Shown here: positions 1 through 9,650 of the stretch, one piece after another
Layout: each line of letters begins with the position of its first letter
Position numbering within the stretch: the stretch's first letter is position 1
DNA from: Bifidobacterium minimum
Lineage (GTDB): Bacteria; Actinomycetota; Actinomycetes; Actinomycetales; Bifidobacteriaceae
NCBI RefSeq assembly: GCF_000741645.1
Contig: NZ_JGZD01000009.1
Span: 434,001 to 498,000 of the forward strand
Length of the DNA: 64,000 nt
Direction: 5' to 3'
The notes under the pieces: model-generated
Told to the model about the DNA's origin: nothing
Databases searched by the model: none
What the model saw: the letters and a program-made list of their open reading frames with translations, nothing else
Made by a program: the position numbers and the translations under genes

Positions 1-852
1 AAGGGTGTCCGAGGGGCCGGAGAACAATCCGTCCACCGTGATGGAGGCTTTCGACGTGATGGCGAGGGCCTCGTCCAGAGTGTAGGTGGGATCGCCGGCG
101 GTCACGTTGTCGGTGGCCAGAAGGATCGATGCCTGCCTGCCCGTCGTCTCGGATGAGCCGGAGCCCGTGGACTGCGAGGAGGCGCTTCCGTAGACGACGC
201 CCGGAAGCATCGAGGCGCATCCCACCAGTCCGTCGCCTATCAGCGACGTGGAGTCCTTACGGTTCTGCGTTCCGTCGAGCCAATCCGAGATCTTCTGATA
301 GTCCTCGTCGCTCATATGGTCGATGTCGCTCTGCGATTGGACGTCCTTGAGCGTGGAGCTCGCCTCCGACAGCTCCTTCTCGACGAGATCGTAGTCGTCG
401 GTCAGGGGGAAGACCGTACGGGACGTGGAGTTGAAGATGCTCAGACCTATGCGTTCCCCGGAGGCGTTCCTCGCCACCTCGAGGTAGGTGTCGATGACCT
501 GGCGGTCGTAGGGCAGGGTCGATCCGGACACGTCGAGACACAGGATGATGTCACGGTTCGACGAATGGTGGATCCCCGTGCTCACCTGGGAGGGGCGGGC
601 CAGGAGGACCACCGACAGCGCGACGACGATGGCCAGCATGGTGACGGCGAGTCGGTTGAGCCGTCTCCACCGGGTGAGGATCGCCGATCCGCGTTCGCTC
701 TCCCAGGCTTCGGACAGATCGAACACCTGCGGATCATGCTCCGGGGGATGACGGCGGTCGGATCGGCGGTCCATGAGGCGGGCCGCCACGATGACGGCCA
801 GCGAGAGGATGGCGGCGGCAAGGCCGACGAAGGGCCATTGGAAGGTGATCAT
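1..852 (-). CDS. VWA-domain membrane protein (3' end outside window)
   Basis: The 5' 284 codons are visible and the gene runs off the left edge. Two hydrophobic segments (about residues 8-25 and 68-85) are followed by a von Willebrand factor A domain whose metal-ion-dependent adhesion site reads DVSGS at about residues 107-111 (DxSxS). The layout of two N-terminal membrane segments followed by a VWA domain is the BatA/BatB-like arrangement that follows MoxR-DUF58 genes in many bacteria. The domain should lie outside the membrane, but its partner is unknown. The ATG at 852 overlaps the end of the upstream gene (stop 849-851), so translation is probably coupled. Function beyond membership of the MoxR-associated module is inference. 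Confidence 0.85.
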   Translation of the reverse strand, partial: MITFQWPFVGLAAAILSLAVIVAARLMDRRSDRRHPPEHDPQVFDLSEAWESERGSAILTRWRRLNRLAVTMLAIVVALSVVLLARPSQVSTGIHHSSNRDIILCLDVSGSTLPYDRQVIDTYLEVARNASGERIGLSIFNSTSRTVFPLTDDYDLVEKELSEASSTLKDVQSQSDIDHMSDEDYQKISDWLDGTQNRKDSTSLIGDGLVGCASMLPGVVYGSASSQSTGSGSSETTGRQASILLATDNVTAGDPTYTLDEALAITSKASITVDGLFSGPSDTL

Positions 853-1385
853 CGATGCCACCTGTCCACGAGGGTGAGAACCCAATCGCCCGCCCGTCTG
901 ACGGTCGTCTCGCGGGCCGTCCGATCATGGCTGCGGTCGGAGAACTCCGCGGGGTACAACGCGGCGATGGTGTGTCGGAGAAGATCGATCCCTGCGGTGT
1001 CCGATGTTTTCGTTCGCAGCTGAGCGATGTCGGACAATGTTCGCGACGTCATGCTGGAGCCCGTGTTCTCCTCGGCGAATTCCCTGGCTATCCGGGCCAG
1101 CGCGGCATAGGACTCGTCGTCGGTGAGTCCTCCCTCGGCGTTCCGATCGACGACGGTCTCGACACGGGCCCTCCATGCATCTCGCTGGGAGGATCCCCGG
1201 TGGGCTCCCCGTACGGGCGCGGATCCATGTGCGGAGCGCGGTCTGGATAGGAACACCGCCGCGCACAGAAGAAAAGCCCCCAACGATAGGGACACGATAA
1301 GCGCAAGGATGAGAGGGCCGGCGGAACCGGTCTGGACGACGGAGAGATGCGACACGTCGATGGCTGAGATCATGTGCGCCTCCAT
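849..1385 (-). CDS. Small membrane protein of the MoxR-DUF58-VWA operon (DUF4381-like position)
   Basis: 178 residues with one clear membrane segment (about residues 25-47), a polar linker and a soluble helical C-terminal domain of about 100 residues. It lies between the DUF58 gene and the VWA gene and overlaps both (about 16 nt upstream, 4 nt downstream), which points to one polycistronic, coupled unit. In other MoxR operons this slot holds a DUF4381-type protein with one N-terminal membrane helix and a helical cytoplasmic tail. The topology matches, but the sequence is too divergent for me to assign the family from motifs. Role unknown. Confidence 0.75.
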   Translation of the reverse strand: MEAHMISAIDVSHLSVVQTGSAGPLILALIVSLSLGAFLLCAAVFLSRPRSAHGSAPVRGAHRGSSQRDAWRARVETVVDRNAEGGLTDDESYAALARIAREFAEENTGSSMTSRTLSDIAQLRTKTSDTAGIDLLRHTIAALYPAEFSDRSHDRTARETTVRRAGDWVLTLVDRWHR

Positions 1386-2311
1386 GACGAGGCGTCGGCG
1401 AAGCCCGATCCGCTCCGCGAGGGCGCCAGCGCCCGGGAGACTTCATGGATGAGCCGGTCGAACATGGTCTGACTGGAATCCGCCTGCACGTGACGCGCCC
1501 CCATGTGGGTAAGCTCGCGGTCAAGCCTCGCTGACGAGTATGCCCGTCTGGCGTCGATCTCGTCGGCGGCCTCGGGATCGATCATGAACGCGGGGATTCG
1601 TCGTCCGCGGCCGTCGCTGAGCCGATACCGATGCCCGCGCAGGGGGTTCGCGGTGGAGACGCTCACCACGAGCAGCGGATGGGTGTGGGCGACGCGCGCC
1701 AGATCCTGGATGTGCTCGTCGGTTATGGCATGGGCGTCGGTGGCGATGATCACCAGCGACCGCCTGTCGGCGATGCGATTCGCGTATGACACCAGCGCGC
1801 CCACATCCCGCGGGTGGTCCCAGCCGTCCCTGAGACGCGAGTCCACGATCGCCTCGAACCGTGGAAGGGTTCCATGGAACGGCATCCGCACGATGCTGTG
1901 CGAGTCTCCGGTGACGAAGGAGATGTCGTCGAATCTGCGCAGGCTCAGAGCGGCGACGAGGCATAACGCGTTGGCCGCCACCATGAAGGCCTTCTCGCCA
2001 TCGGCGCACGTCCCCGTCATCTCCCGACCCGTGTCGAGAAGCATCCATACGCGTGACGTGGCCATCCGCTCCCGTCTGACCGCCACTGGCCTTCCCATGC
2101 GGGCGCTGGCCTTCCAGTCGATCGACCGTGCCTCGTCCTCGGTCGTGTACGGTCGGATGTCCATGAAGTCGCCGTTGCCCGGGGCTCTGCCCGAGGGGTG
2201 TTCGCCCTCGAGTATTCCCAGAGCTCGATGGACCGTGGGAAGGCTTAACGAGGATCCAAGCCGCTCGATTTTTCGACGGATGGGATCGTCGTGGCTTGTG
2301 GATGGGATCAT
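1370..2311 (-). CDS. DUF58 domain-containing protein
   Basis: 313 residues. The central region carries the DUF58 hallmarks: a segment with [10 protein letters not shown] at about residues 64-73 (the family's R-x-I-x-W-x-x-S/T-A-R core) and a VWA-like fold with the strand [10 protein letters not shown] replacing the usual DxSxS site, so metal binding there is doubtful. No membrane segment is visible, so it is probably cytoplasmic. The ATG at 2311 overlaps the MoxR stop in an ATGA arrangement, and the gene's own end overlaps the next gene. DUF58 proteins work with MoxR AAA+ ATPases, probably as substrate or adaptor. The exact role is not established. Confidence 0.88.
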   Translation of the reverse strand: MIPSTSHDDPIRRKIERLGSSLSLPTVHRALGILEGEHPSGRAPGNGDFMDIRPYTTEDEARSIDWKASARMGRPVAVRRERMATSRVWMLLDTGREMTGTCADGEKAFMVAANALCLVAALSLRRFDDISFVTGDSHSIVRMPFHGTLPRFEAIVDSRLRDGWDHPRDVGALVSYANRIADRRSLVIIATDAHAITDEHIQDLARVAHTHPLLVVSVSTANPLRGHRYRLSDGRGRRIPAFMIDPEAADEIDARRAYSSARLDRELTHMGARHVQADSSQTMFDRLIHEVSRALAPSRSGSGFADASSWRRT

Positions 2312-3384
2312 GGAACGGGAACCGCCTCGATGATCTGGTCGATGATCTGGTCCGCCGTGACCCCGTCGGCGAGCGCCTCGAAGGTGAGAAGAAGCCGGTG
2401 CCGCATGACGTCATGGGTGAAGCGGCGCACGTCCTCGGGGATGACGTAGTCGCGTCCCGACAGCAGCGCGCTTGCCTGCGCGGTGCGTATCAGGGCGATG
2501 GAGGCTCGGGGGCTCGCGCCGAGCCTGACCTTGTTCGAAAGTCCTTTGATGGGGTTCGGTCCGCCGCCGCGCGTGGTCCACGCCAGATTCACGGCGTAGG
2601 ACATGATGGAGTCCGATACGTGGATCCGTCGGGACGTCGCCCTGATAAATGTGATGTCCTCTATGCTCAGCGGCTCGGTCCGGGACGACGAGGGGATGTC
2701 GGAGTCGTTGTCGCGCTCCGACAGCATCGACAGCATGGCCTTCTCGTCCTCCGGGCTCGGATAGGTCATCACGGTTTTCATCATGAAGCGATCCATCTGG
2801 GCTTCGGGGAGCGCGAAAGTTCCCTCCTCCTCGATGGGGTTCTGCGTGGCGATGACCATGAAGGGCGAGGGGAGGGGGATGCGTTCGCCCCCGATCGTCG
2901 TCGCGCCCTCGGCCATGGCCTCAAGCATCGCCGATTGCGTTTTGGCGTTGGCCCGGTTGATCTCGTCCAGAAGAACGATATTGGCGTGTATCGGTCCGAT
3001 CTGGGTTACGAAGCGTTGCGAGGCGAAGTCGAATATCTGGGTGCCGACCAGATCCGATGGCATGAGGTCGGGCGTGCACTGGATCCTTTTGAAGCTTCCC
3101 GACACGGATGCCGCAAGAGTGCGTGCCGCGGTCGTCTTCGCGAGTCCGGGAACGGATTCGATAAGGATGTGCCCCCCCGCGGCCATCGTCACGATCAGGG
3201 CTTCGCGAAGGGCCTCCTGGCCGACCAGCGCGGTCGAGAAGCGGGCCCGTATTCTCTCGGCAAGGGCATTGGCATACCGCACCGAGTCGGGGGACACCGT
3301 CTGCCGCTGTGGCGTGTCGGGGTCCGTCGATTGTGCGGAGGCGGCTCTCAAAGGCATATGCGGACGTGGTGGGGGAAGCGGCAT
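2308..3384 (-). CDS. MoxR-family AAA+ ATPase
   Basis: 358 residues from the ATG at 3384. Walker A appears as VPGLAKTT (the MoxR variant with Ala before Lys), Walker B as LLDEINRAN, then sensor-1 [10 protein letters not shown] and a lid domain. This ATPase is thought to act as a chaperone that inserts metal ions or remodels a VWA/DUF58 partner, and the next three genes encode exactly such partners with ATGA coupling. The same reading frame stays open upstream through the broken ung gene, so an automatic caller would report a 621-residue Ung-MoxR fusion. I place the start at 3384 because residues upstream of it in this frame are out-of-frame ung sequence with no family similarity. An alternative ATG lies at 3357. 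Confidence 0.88.
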   Translation of the reverse strand: MPLPPPRPHMPLRAASAQSTDPDTPQRQTVSPDSVRYANALAERIRARFSTALVGQEALREALIVTMAAGGHILIESVPGLAKTTAARTLAASVSGSFKRIQCTPDLMPSDLVGTQIFDFASQRFVTQIGPIHANIVLLDEINRANAKTQSAMLEAMAEGATTIGGERIPLPSPFMVIATQNPIEEEGTFALPEAQMDRFMMKTVMTYPSPEDEKAMLSMLSERDNDSDIPSSSRTEPLSIEDITFIRATSRRIHVSDSIMSYAVNLAWTTRGGGPNPIKGLSNKVRLGASPRASIALIRTAQASALLSGRDYVIPEDVRRFTHDVMRHRLLLTFEALADGVTADQIIDQIIEAVPVP

Positions 3385-3457
3385 TGTGGTTGGCTCTCGT
3401 GACGAAGGGTATGGGACGGACAGTATTCTAACGGTGTGTGTGACCGTGCGCTGTGAG

Positions 3458-4164
3458 CTATGAGGGGAGCTCCCAGTCAACCGGCTGCGCTCCCATGGCC
3501 GCGAGCGCCTGATTCGTCCGTGAGAAGGGACGTGATCCGAAGAATCCCCGTGAGGCCGACAGGGGGCTGGGATGTGCGGATTCGATAACCGCGGCGTTGG
3601 TGAGCAGGGGCCTGAGATTGCGAGCGTTGCGACCCCAGAGTATCGCCACCAACGGGAGGGGCCGGCCCGAGGGATCCTTTCTGGCGTTGAGGGCTTCGAT
3701 CGCCGTCTGGGTGATCTGCTCCCACCCTCTGCCTGATGGCTGTTGGGGCTTCCGACGCGGACGGTCAGGCATCTGTTCAGCAGCATGACGCCCTGACGCG
3801 TCCATGGCGTGAGGTCGCCGGTGGCCGGCTCGGGGACGTGGACGTCGTCGCATAGCTCGCGGAAGATGTTCGTAAGGCTCCGGGGAAGAGGCGAGACGTC
3901 CGGCGACACGCAGAAGCTCAGCCCCACGGGATGGCCGGGGGTGGGATACGGATCCTGCCCGACGATGAGGACCTTGATGGATCGGAAGGGGATCGTGAAG
4001 GCCCGCAGGATGTTCGGCGCCGCGGGAAGCCATGGCCTGCCCTGTGCGTTTTCGGCGCGCAGGAAGTCTCCCATGGCGTGGATCTGCGGCTCCACGGGCG
4101 ACAGGGCCTGTGCCCAATCAGGATCGATGAGTTCGCTGAGGGGTTTGATTCTCGATGGGGTCAT
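3458..4164 (-). pseudogene. ung: Uracil-DNA glycosylase, disrupted by a one-base deletion
   Basis: Family 1 uracil-DNA glycosylase removes uracil from DNA. The N-terminal frame holds the water-activating loop [10 protein letters not shown] and the LLNRCLTVR strand. The C-terminal frame holds [20 protein letters not shown] and the uracil-binding loop [12 protein letters not shown]. The two parts lie in different frames. On the coding strand the junction reads CATCAGGCAGAG near 3732-3733; restoring one G (CAGGGC) joins them into a normal 235-residue Ung. All catalytic motifs are intact on either side, so the lesion is recent or technical. The ATG at 4164 has a GGAG just upstream; a GTG at 4173 is also possible. 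The stop TAG is at 3458-3460. Confidence 0.88.
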
Positions 4165-4398
4165 GGACTCCACAGTAGTATCGTCCGATATCGTGCGATC
4201 CCGTGTCCGTGGACGCCCGCCGGGCGGAGCGGCCTATCATGAGGGGTGATGACGCCGATGAGCGGGCGTCGGCATGGGCTTTGACCGGAATCGTGCGCAT
4301 TCGCGTGTATATACGGTGCATGTCATCGTCGCGGTGATCCGGCGAGGGCGGCGAACCGGTAGACTACGACAGGTAGTCGCAGCGAAGGGAAGGCCATC

Positions 4399-5043
4399 AT
4401 GGCGCGTAAGGACCGCAATAACGGCGTAATCATCGATAGGGACGCTTTCGACGATCCCCCCCAGGGGCCTGTAGGAATCCATCGCGGCAACCGCTCCCTG
4501 GGCGTGCGTATGGCCCCCGTTCTTATCTCCATCGTCGTGGCCGCGCTTGCGGGCCTTCTTGTGTGGGGCGTCTTCTCGGGTCAGATAGCTCATGTCGGCT
4601 CGCTGTTCGGTGCGGGGTCCTCCGGCTCCACCACGGTCGCGAGCGGAACCGCGTCGACGTCGACGGCTTCGACCTCGGCCTCGGCTTCGTCGTCGTCATC
4701 GTCCAGCGCGCAGGAATCCTCGACGACGGCCCAGCCATCGGAGTCGTCGACGTCCGCCACGGCCACGCAGTCGGTCGACAAGTCCACGGCCGTCCGCGTC
4801 GTCAACGCGACGGGGATCTCGGGCTATGCGGGAACCAAGGCAGGAGTCCTCCAACAGGCGGGCTACACCAGCGTCACGGCGGCCAATCCGTCCGGATCCA
4901 CGCTTCCCGATCAGACCGTCGTCTGGTATCAGGACGAGGCGGACGAGGCCACGGCCAAGGATGTGGCGTCGTCCCTGGGCATCAGCGAGGTGCTTCAGCA
5001 GAGTGGCCTGAGTGCCCCGATAGTCGTGGTGCTGCTCGACTGA
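4399..5043 (+). CDS. LytR C-terminal domain-containing envelope protein
   Basis: 214 residues. A short cytoplasmic N-terminus is followed by one membrane segment (about residues 39-58), a Ser/Thr-rich low-complexity stretch (about 72-132) and a C-terminal LytR_C-type domain with VRVVNATGISGYAG and TVVWYQDEADEA. LytR_C domains follow LCP phosphotransferase domains in some wall-polymer ligases, but here the LCP domain is absent. It is therefore a stand-alone, membrane-anchored extracytoplasmic protein of unknown role, probably linked to the cell envelope. A good Shine-Dalgarno (GGGAAGG) precedes the ATG. It is transcribed divergently from ung. Confidence 0.85.
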   Translation: MARKDRNNGVIIDRDAFDDPPQGPVGIHRGNRSLGVRMAPVLISIVVAALAGLLVWGVFSGQIAHVGSLFGAGSSGSTTVASGTASTSTASTSASASSSSSSSAQESSTTAQPSESSTSATATQSVDKSTAVRVVNATGISGYAGTKAGVLQQAGYTSVTAANPSGSTLPDQTVVWYQDEADEATAKDVASSLGISEVLQQSGLSAPIVVVLLD

Positions 5044-5058
5044 TGGCGTGATTTACGC

Positions 5059-5101
5059 ATCTCAGAGATTCGGCATCTCAATTAATTCATCATCTCAATT
5101 A
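5059..5101 (+). repeat. CATCTCA repeats in the AT-rich leader of the cold-shock gene
   Basis: CATCTCA occurs at 5059-5065, then as CATCTCAATTA at 5074-5084 and 5091-5101, spaced 15 and 17 bases. The stretch is markedly AT-rich for this genome and lies upstream of the cold-shock gene. It could be a protein-binding array or simple duplication; nothing in the window identifies a binder. Confidence 0.5.
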
Positions 5102-5224
5102 GTGGAAATCTCGGCGTTTTATATCGAGGTGACGCTATAGTGGATTAGGCCGCGAGATGGTGAGCGCGAAATCAGTCGGACTCTTCTGTATATCTGTGCG
5201 GTGCTCTAACGAGGGATGATTGCT

Positions 5225-5428
5225 ATGGCACAAGGTACCGTTAAGTTTTTCAATGATCAGAAGGGTTATGGTTTCATTACCCCTGATGATGGCTCGGAGG
5301 ACGTGTTCGTTCACTACTCCGTCATTCAGGGTGAAGGACACAGGACGCTTCACGAGAACGACAAGGTCGAGTTCGAGTCTGAGTCGAGCCCCAAGGGTCT
5401 TCAGGCCACTTCCGTGACTCGTATCTGA
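5225..5428 (+). CDS. cspA: Cold-shock protein (CspA family)
   Basis: 67 residues, the usual size of a free-standing cold-shock domain. RNP1 is KGYGFITP and RNP2 is DVFVHYSV, both intact, so it should bind single-stranded RNA and DNA as an RNA chaperone in the cytoplasm. I chose the ATG at 5225 because GAGGGA lies a suitable distance upstream; an ATG at 5216 sits directly on that ribosome site and would add MIA. A strong hairpin terminator follows, so the gene is probably monocistronic. The leader is about 180 bases from the previous gene and AT-rich, as is common for cold-shock mRNAs. Confidence 0.95.
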   Translation: MAQGTVKFFNDQKGYGFITPDDGSEDVFVHYSVIQGEGHRTLHENDKVEFESESSPKGLQATSVTRI

Positions 5429-5443
5429 TTGTTTTCGGACGGT

Positions 5444-5484
5444 AACGGCGGGGTCCGGTTCCATAGGAACCGGACCCCGCCGTT
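5444..5484 (+). terminator. Intrinsic terminator after the cold-shock gene
   Basis: A perfect 19-bp stem (5444-5462 pairing with 5466-5484) with a 3-base loop lies 15 bases after the stop codon. The following bases are only moderately T-rich. It separates cspA from the groEL control region. Confidence 0.85.
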
Positions 5485-5524
5485 CGTGTTGTTCAAGCCG
5501 TAAGCGCAATCGCCAAAGCGCCGG

Positions 5525-5551
5525 TTGGCACTCCGGTCGCTAGAGTGCTAA
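5525..5551 (+). promoter_or_regulatory. CIRCE operator 1 (HrcA site) upstream of groEL
   Basis: TTGGCACTC, nine bases, then GAGTGCTAA matches the CIRCE consensus TTAGCACTC-N9-GAGTGCTAA with one mismatch. HrcA bound here represses groEL under non-stress conditions. The site is about 110 bases before the groEL start. Confidence 0.88.
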
Positions 5552-5559
5552 TCTCCGAG

Positions 5560-5586
5560 TTAGCACTCGAGACAGGTGAGTGATAA
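5560..5586 (+). promoter_or_regulatory. CIRCE operator 2 (HrcA site) upstream of groEL
   Basis: TTAGCACTC, nine bases, then GAGTGATAA matches CIRCE with one mismatch, in the right arm. It starts eight bases after the first CIRCE ends. The right arm of site 1 and the left arm of site 2 also form a close inverted pair. Two tandem operators suggest cooperative HrcA repression. Confidence 0.82.
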
Positions 5587-5598
5587 GCCGGCAGCTGA

Positions 5599-7287
<1,689 letters not shown>

Positions 7288-7318
7288 TAGGTAGCACCTG
7301 ATAGGTAGCAGACCATAA

Positions 7319-7357
7319 CGGATGATTCCATCCACGGAAGTGGGATGGAATCGTCCG
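7319..7357 (+). terminator. First hairpin after groEL
   Basis: A 15-bp imperfect stem (7319-7333 with 7343-7357, including a G-T pair) lies about 30 bases after the groEL stop. It precedes a stronger hairpin and may be an accessory terminator or an mRNA-stabilising structure. Confidence 0.5.
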
Positions 7358-7373
7358 GAGGTTCGTGTTGTCG

Positions 7374-7417
7374 AAAGGGTCCGTTGACCACGATGAATCG
7401 TGGTCAACGGACCCTTT
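7374..7417. terminator. Bidirectional terminator between groEL and the WXG100 gene
   Basis: A 21-bp stem (from 7374 with 7397-7417) has an AAA start and a TTTT run on the plus strand, so it can act in both directions. It sits between two convergent genes. Confidence 0.88.
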
Positions 7418-7560
7418 TCCTCTTATTCTCGGGCATGCGTCCCGCTCTTTCGTCGATCCGTCCTCCGTTCCTGTCCTTCGTCGATGTACGTGCCCATGAG
7501 ATGCGCGTCCATCGACGAAGAGCGGAGAGCCGCGCCGGTCCGGCGGAGGCTGCTCTGGCG

Positions 7561-7854
7561 TCAGGACTGCGAGAACAGCTGCGATGCCTGCGTCTCGGCG
7601 TGTGAATAGACGTCGGATGCCTGGACGAGCGCCTGCTGTATGGATTCCAGAGACCGTTCCATATGCTGCTGCGCGCTGCGCCATTGTTCGACGACCGCCG
7701 TGAATTGGGTAGCCGCGCCTCCACGCCATACGCTCTGCAGATCGGCGAGATTGGCGTACATCCCGTTGACGGCGTCTCGGATGGAGCTGATCGAGGAGTT
7801 CACGGCGGCGCTTGATGAGAGGATGTGCTCGGAATCGACTTGGTATTGTGCCAT
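7561..7854 (-). CDS. WXG100-family protein (EsxA-like)
   Basis: 97 residues with the central W-x-G turn (SVWRGG, about residues 41-46) between two amphipathic helices, the usual size and layout of WXG100 proteins. These form helical hairpin dimers and are normally exported by type VII (ESX/Yuk) machinery. I start at the ATG at 7854 after GAAAGGA; the frame is open further upstream but those residues are unlike the family. No EccC/EssC ATPase or other secretion gene is in the window, so export cannot be judged. It diverges from the TPM gene with 63 bases between them. Confidence 0.88.
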   Translation of the reverse strand: MAQYQVDSEHILSSSAAVNSSISSIRDAVNGMYANLADLQSVWRGGAATQFTAVVEQWRSAQQHMERSLESIQQALVQASDVYSHAETQASQLFSQS

Positions 7855-7887
7855 GATGGGGTCCTTTCGGGTCGGATGTTCGGTGTC

Positions 7888-7904
7888 GCGGCCGTACGGG
7901 CCGC
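7888..7904. promoter_or_regulatory. Inverted repeat between the divergent WXG100 and TPM genes
   Basis: GCGGCC, five bases, then GGCCGC is a perfect 6-5-6 palindrome in the 63-base divergent spacer. It could be an operator shared by both genes. GC-rich palindromes arise easily by chance in this genome, so the call is weak. Confidence 0.35.
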
Positions 7905-7917
7905 TAAGGTGGACGAT

Positions 7918-8912
7918 ATGGTCAATAGCTCTCGGGCGCGTGCCCATGGCGTCGATGTGGTCGCACGCCGCAGAGATGGGGGAATCGCCGGGCTGCGCGT
8001 CATCGCGCTGATGGCGATTGCCGTGATCGTGATTATGGCGTTGGGCGTGTTGTGCATGACGGAGCGGGCGATGGCCGATGAGTCGACGCCTTCGCGGTCC
8101 TCCGATTCGTCGTCGGGTTCCGCGTCGTCGTCTGCTTCGTCGTCGTCCGATTCCGCGTCCGCATCCTTGAATGATTCGATAACCGATACGGAGAATCTTC
8201 TGGGGTCGGACTTCTCCCGGGTCAGCGATGCCATCACCGAGACGCGCAAGACCACGGGCGTCAGCGTCCGGCTGCTGTATGTCGCGCATTTCCCCGAGGG
8301 GAAGAAGACCGCCAGTTGGGCGGCCAATCTTCTTAACTCGCTGGAGCCGCCATCCAATACGGTGATGCTGGCGGTGGGTTCGGATGACGGCAGTCTGGTG
8401 GTCGCGGTGTCCTCGAATTCCGATTCATGCTGCGCAGCCAGAGCAGCGTGGACGCGTTGTCGGATGCGGCCGCCAAGCCTCTGATGTCCGAGAACGGTCG
8501 GGACTGGGCGGCGTCGGCGCTGGCTCTGATGTCTCAGATCTCCACGCTGAAGCATTCCTCCACGTCGTCCACGGCCTCGTGGATCGGAGTGGGAATCCTC
8601 ATAGCCGGACTCGCCGTGCTGATCCTGGTCGCGGTGGTCGTCACGAAACGTCGTCGTCGGCGTCATGCCGCGCCGCGGCGGGCGGTCCGGGCGCGCGGAG
8701 CCGGTGGCACGAAGCGCCGGCGTTCCCGCAGTGCAGGGCGTTCCCGCAGCACAGGGCGCTCTCATGGACGGACTCCGCGACATGGACGCGCGCGCGGCCT
8801 CCATGACGACGATACCAATCCACGGAACATCGAGGTCACGGAACATCCAGAACGCATTCAGGAAACTTCCAGCGATGGGGGTGATTCTGAGAAGCATGAG
8901 CAAAACGATTGA
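7918..8912 (+). pseudogene. TPM-domain membrane protein, disrupted by a one-base deletion
   Basis: The first frame gives an N-terminal hydrophobic segment (about residues 24-45), a Ser-rich stretch and most of a TPM domain (PF04536-like) with VRLLYVAHFP and NTVMLAVGSDDGS. After about 8429 the rest of the domain continues in another frame (RSQSSVDALSDAA, then DWAASALALMSQI), followed by a membrane segment and an Arg/Ser-rich basic tail. Restoring one G at TCATGCTGC (TCATGGCTGC) rejoins them as SWLRSQ and yields 331 residues. TPM domains are extracytoplasmic and of uncertain activity. The ATG at 7918 has AAGGTGGA upstream. The end overlaps the response regulator start by 17 bases, implying one operon. 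Confidence 0.82.
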
Positions 8913-9639
8913 GGCATCCATCGTGGTGGTCGACGACGAGCCGTCGATCCGTGAACTTCTTGTCGCATCCCTGCATTTCTCTGGCTTTGAGGTCAACGCC
9001 GCAGGTTCGGGGTCCGAGGCCATCAAAGTCATCGAGTCCACCCATCCCGACCTCATCGTGATGGACGTCATGCTTCCCGACATCGACGGGTTCACCGTCA
9101 CCAGACGTATCCGGCAGGGGGGTGTGAACGCTCCCGTTCTTTTCCTCACCGCGCGGGATGACACGCAGGACAAGGTCATGGGCCTTACCGTGGGCGGGGA
9201 TGACTACGTGACCAAGCCCTTCAGCCTCGAGGAGGTCGTCGCCAGAATAAGGGCGATACTTCGCAGGACGCAGGGGCAGGACGAGGACGACCCCATCATC
9301 CGTGTCGGCGATCTTGAGATCAACGAGGATTCGCATGACGTCTCGCGTGCGGGACAGCCCATCGACCTGAGTCCCACGGAGTACAAGCTTCTCCGATATC
9401 TGATGGACAACGAAGGCAGGGTCCTTTCCAAGGCTCAGATACTCGATCACGTATGGCAGTATGACTGGGGAGGGGACGCGGCCATAGTCGAGTCCTACAT
9501 CTCCTATCTGCGCAAGAAGGTCGACGGCATCGTCGTCACGCATGAGGACGGCACCACGTCCCGCGTCGACCCTCTGATCGAGACCAAAAGGGGAATCGGC
9601 TATATGATCCGGGCGCCGAGGAGAAGCTCCGTTCAGTGA
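8896..9639 (+). CDS. OmpR-family response regulator
   Basis: 247 residues: a receiver domain with the acidic pair in VVDDEPS, phospho-acceptor Asp in VMDVMLPD (about residue 58), Thr in TARDD and Lys in VTKPFS, then a winged-helix DNA-binding domain ending KRGIGYMI. It starts at the ATG at 8896, inside the end of the TPM gene, with GAGAAG upstream. The next gene is its sensor kinase. The arrangement resembles actinobacterial TcrA/PrrA/MprA-type systems; the regulon cannot be deduced here. Confidence 0.94.
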   Translation: MSKTIEASIVVVDDEPSIRELLVASLHFSGFEVNAAGSGSEAIKVIESTHPDLIVMDVMLPDIDGFTVTRRIRQGGVNAPVLFLTARDDTQDKVMGLTVGGDDYVTKPFSLEEVVARIRAILRRTQGQDEDDPIIRVGDLEINEDSHDVSRAGQPIDLSPTEYKLLRYLMDNEGRVLSKAQILDHVWQYDWGGDAAIVESYISYLRKKVDGIVVTHEDGTTSRVDPLIETKRGIGYMIRAPRRSSVQ

Positions 9640-9650
9640 GGGAGTCCACC

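Noticed and set aside
2308-4173. A 621-residue open frame joining Ung and MoxR
   Set aside because: The middle 100 or so residues are out-of-frame ung sequence; the true Ung end is in another frame and MoxR has its own start at 3384.
5543-5568. GAGTGCTAA-N8-TTAGCACTC read as one inside-out operator
   Set aside because: Each arm belongs to a proper CIRCE with nine-base spacing to the other side, so two standard sites explain the sequence better.
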